This document shows positions 63,854-64,000 of a stretch of DNA of 64,000 nt, in pieces (positions within the stretch are counted from its first letter, which is position 1; each line of letters begins with the position of its first letter). The notes under the pieces were generated by a model that saw only the letters and a list, made by a program, of their open reading frames with translations, did not search any database and was not told where the DNA came from. The stretch lies in assembly GCF_003335505.1 (NCBI RefSeq), contig NZ_QPEX01000024.1:186001-250000 (forward strand), read 5' to 3'. The position numbers were made by a program, and so were the translations under genes. Source of the DNA: Bremerella cremea (GTDB lineage: Bacteria; Planctomycetota; Planctomycetia; Pirellulales; Pirellulaceae).

Positions 63854-64000
63854 TGGTACCGTTGATTGTCATCTGCGTTTATCTCTCACTGCTGCTAGGG
63901 CTAGGCATCTTTGCCAGCACCTTGTTTCGCGGCTCTAGCCAAGACTATATGCTGGCCAGCCACTCGATTGGTCCGTTCCTGCTGTTGATGAGCCTATTCG
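63853..64000 (+). CDS. Sodium:solute symporter (SSS family), 3' truncated by window
   Basis: Starts at ATG 63853, overlapping the previous TAA by one base. The visible 49 residues give a first TM helix (LIVICVYLSLLLGLGIFAS), a loop with the SSS-typical DYMLASHSIGPF, and the start of the second helix. The family imports sugars, amino acids or carboxylates with Na+. The rest lies beyond the window, so the substrate cannot be inferred. Confidence 0.8.
   Translation, partial: MVPLIVICVYLSLLLGLGIFASTLFRGSSQDYMLASHSIGPFLLLMSLF

Noticed and set aside
1..64000. CRISPR array, tRNA, rRNA, transposase or prophage genes
   Set aside because: I saw no regularly spaced repeats, no tRNA-like cloverleaf or rRNA sequence, and no transposase, integrase or phage structural gene.

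Overview
The window is 64 kb of chromosomal DNA with the gene content and layout of a planctomycete, most likely a Pirellulaceae (Blastopirellula/Bremerella/Rhodopirellula-like) bacterium. The signs are: a DUF1080 protein, an HpnCDE squalene route, large secreted or periplasmic TPR and toroid proteins linked to ExbB/ExbD, a type IV pilin-like secreted protein, an excisionase-type HTH fused to a receiver domain, several GTG starts, and a 16-base sigma-54 promoter match. This assignment is inference from gene content; there is no rRNA gene to confirm it. I see no tRNA, rRNA, CRISPR array, transposase or prophage. Nearly all of the sequence is coding.

Layout. 0-3 kb: two overlapping membrane-associated GTPases. 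3-8.9 kb: central carbon genes (pgi-fda coupled on the minus strand; a TIM-barrel sugar isomerase and deoC on the plus strand) and a di-heme peroxidase. 8.9-14.3 kb: a YeiH-type transporter, an App1-type phosphatase, a TPR lipoprotein and small proteins. 14.3-22.4 kb: a minus-strand operon of TPR protein, ExbB/TolQ, ExbD/TolR and a membrane protein with squalene-cyclase-like repeats. 22.7-29.4 kb: an NDP-sugar epimerase, a pseudopilin, a Na+/H+ antiporter and a DUF1080 protein. 29.4-35.3 kb: an isoprenoid block (ispH, divergent from hpnC-hpnD-hpnE, then a small membrane protein and a nucleoside-phosphorylase-type enzyme). 35.4-46.5 kb: mnmG, an HTH-receiver fusion, a histidine kinase, an NhaC-type antiporter, a secreted protein behind a sigma-54 promoter, a SNF2 helicase and small proteins.

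46.7-54.8 kb is the most unusual stretch. It holds an adenylating enzyme, an acylating-type aldehyde dehydrogenase, an iron alcohol dehydrogenase and a PQQ-type propeller. These are followed by a tightly coupled trio: a HemN/HemW-like radical SAM enzyme, an H-protein-like lipoyl carrier and a two-cluster ferredoxin. The first three could together reduce a carboxylic acid to an alcohol.

54.8-61.8 kb holds a secreted phosphatase fused to a cytochrome c'-like domain and a radical SAM enzyme. Divergent from the latter is a class II terpene (squalene-hopene-like) cyclase, followed by a DUF116::polyprenyl-diphosphate-synthase fusion and a chorismate-lyase-like protein. With ispH and hpnCDE, the window carries isoprenoid supply, squalene synthesis, chain elongation and cyclisation. 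61.9-64 kb: a Tat-exported FAD oxidoreductase and the start of a sodium:solute symporter pair. All functions are read from sequence motifs and family memory, without database searches.
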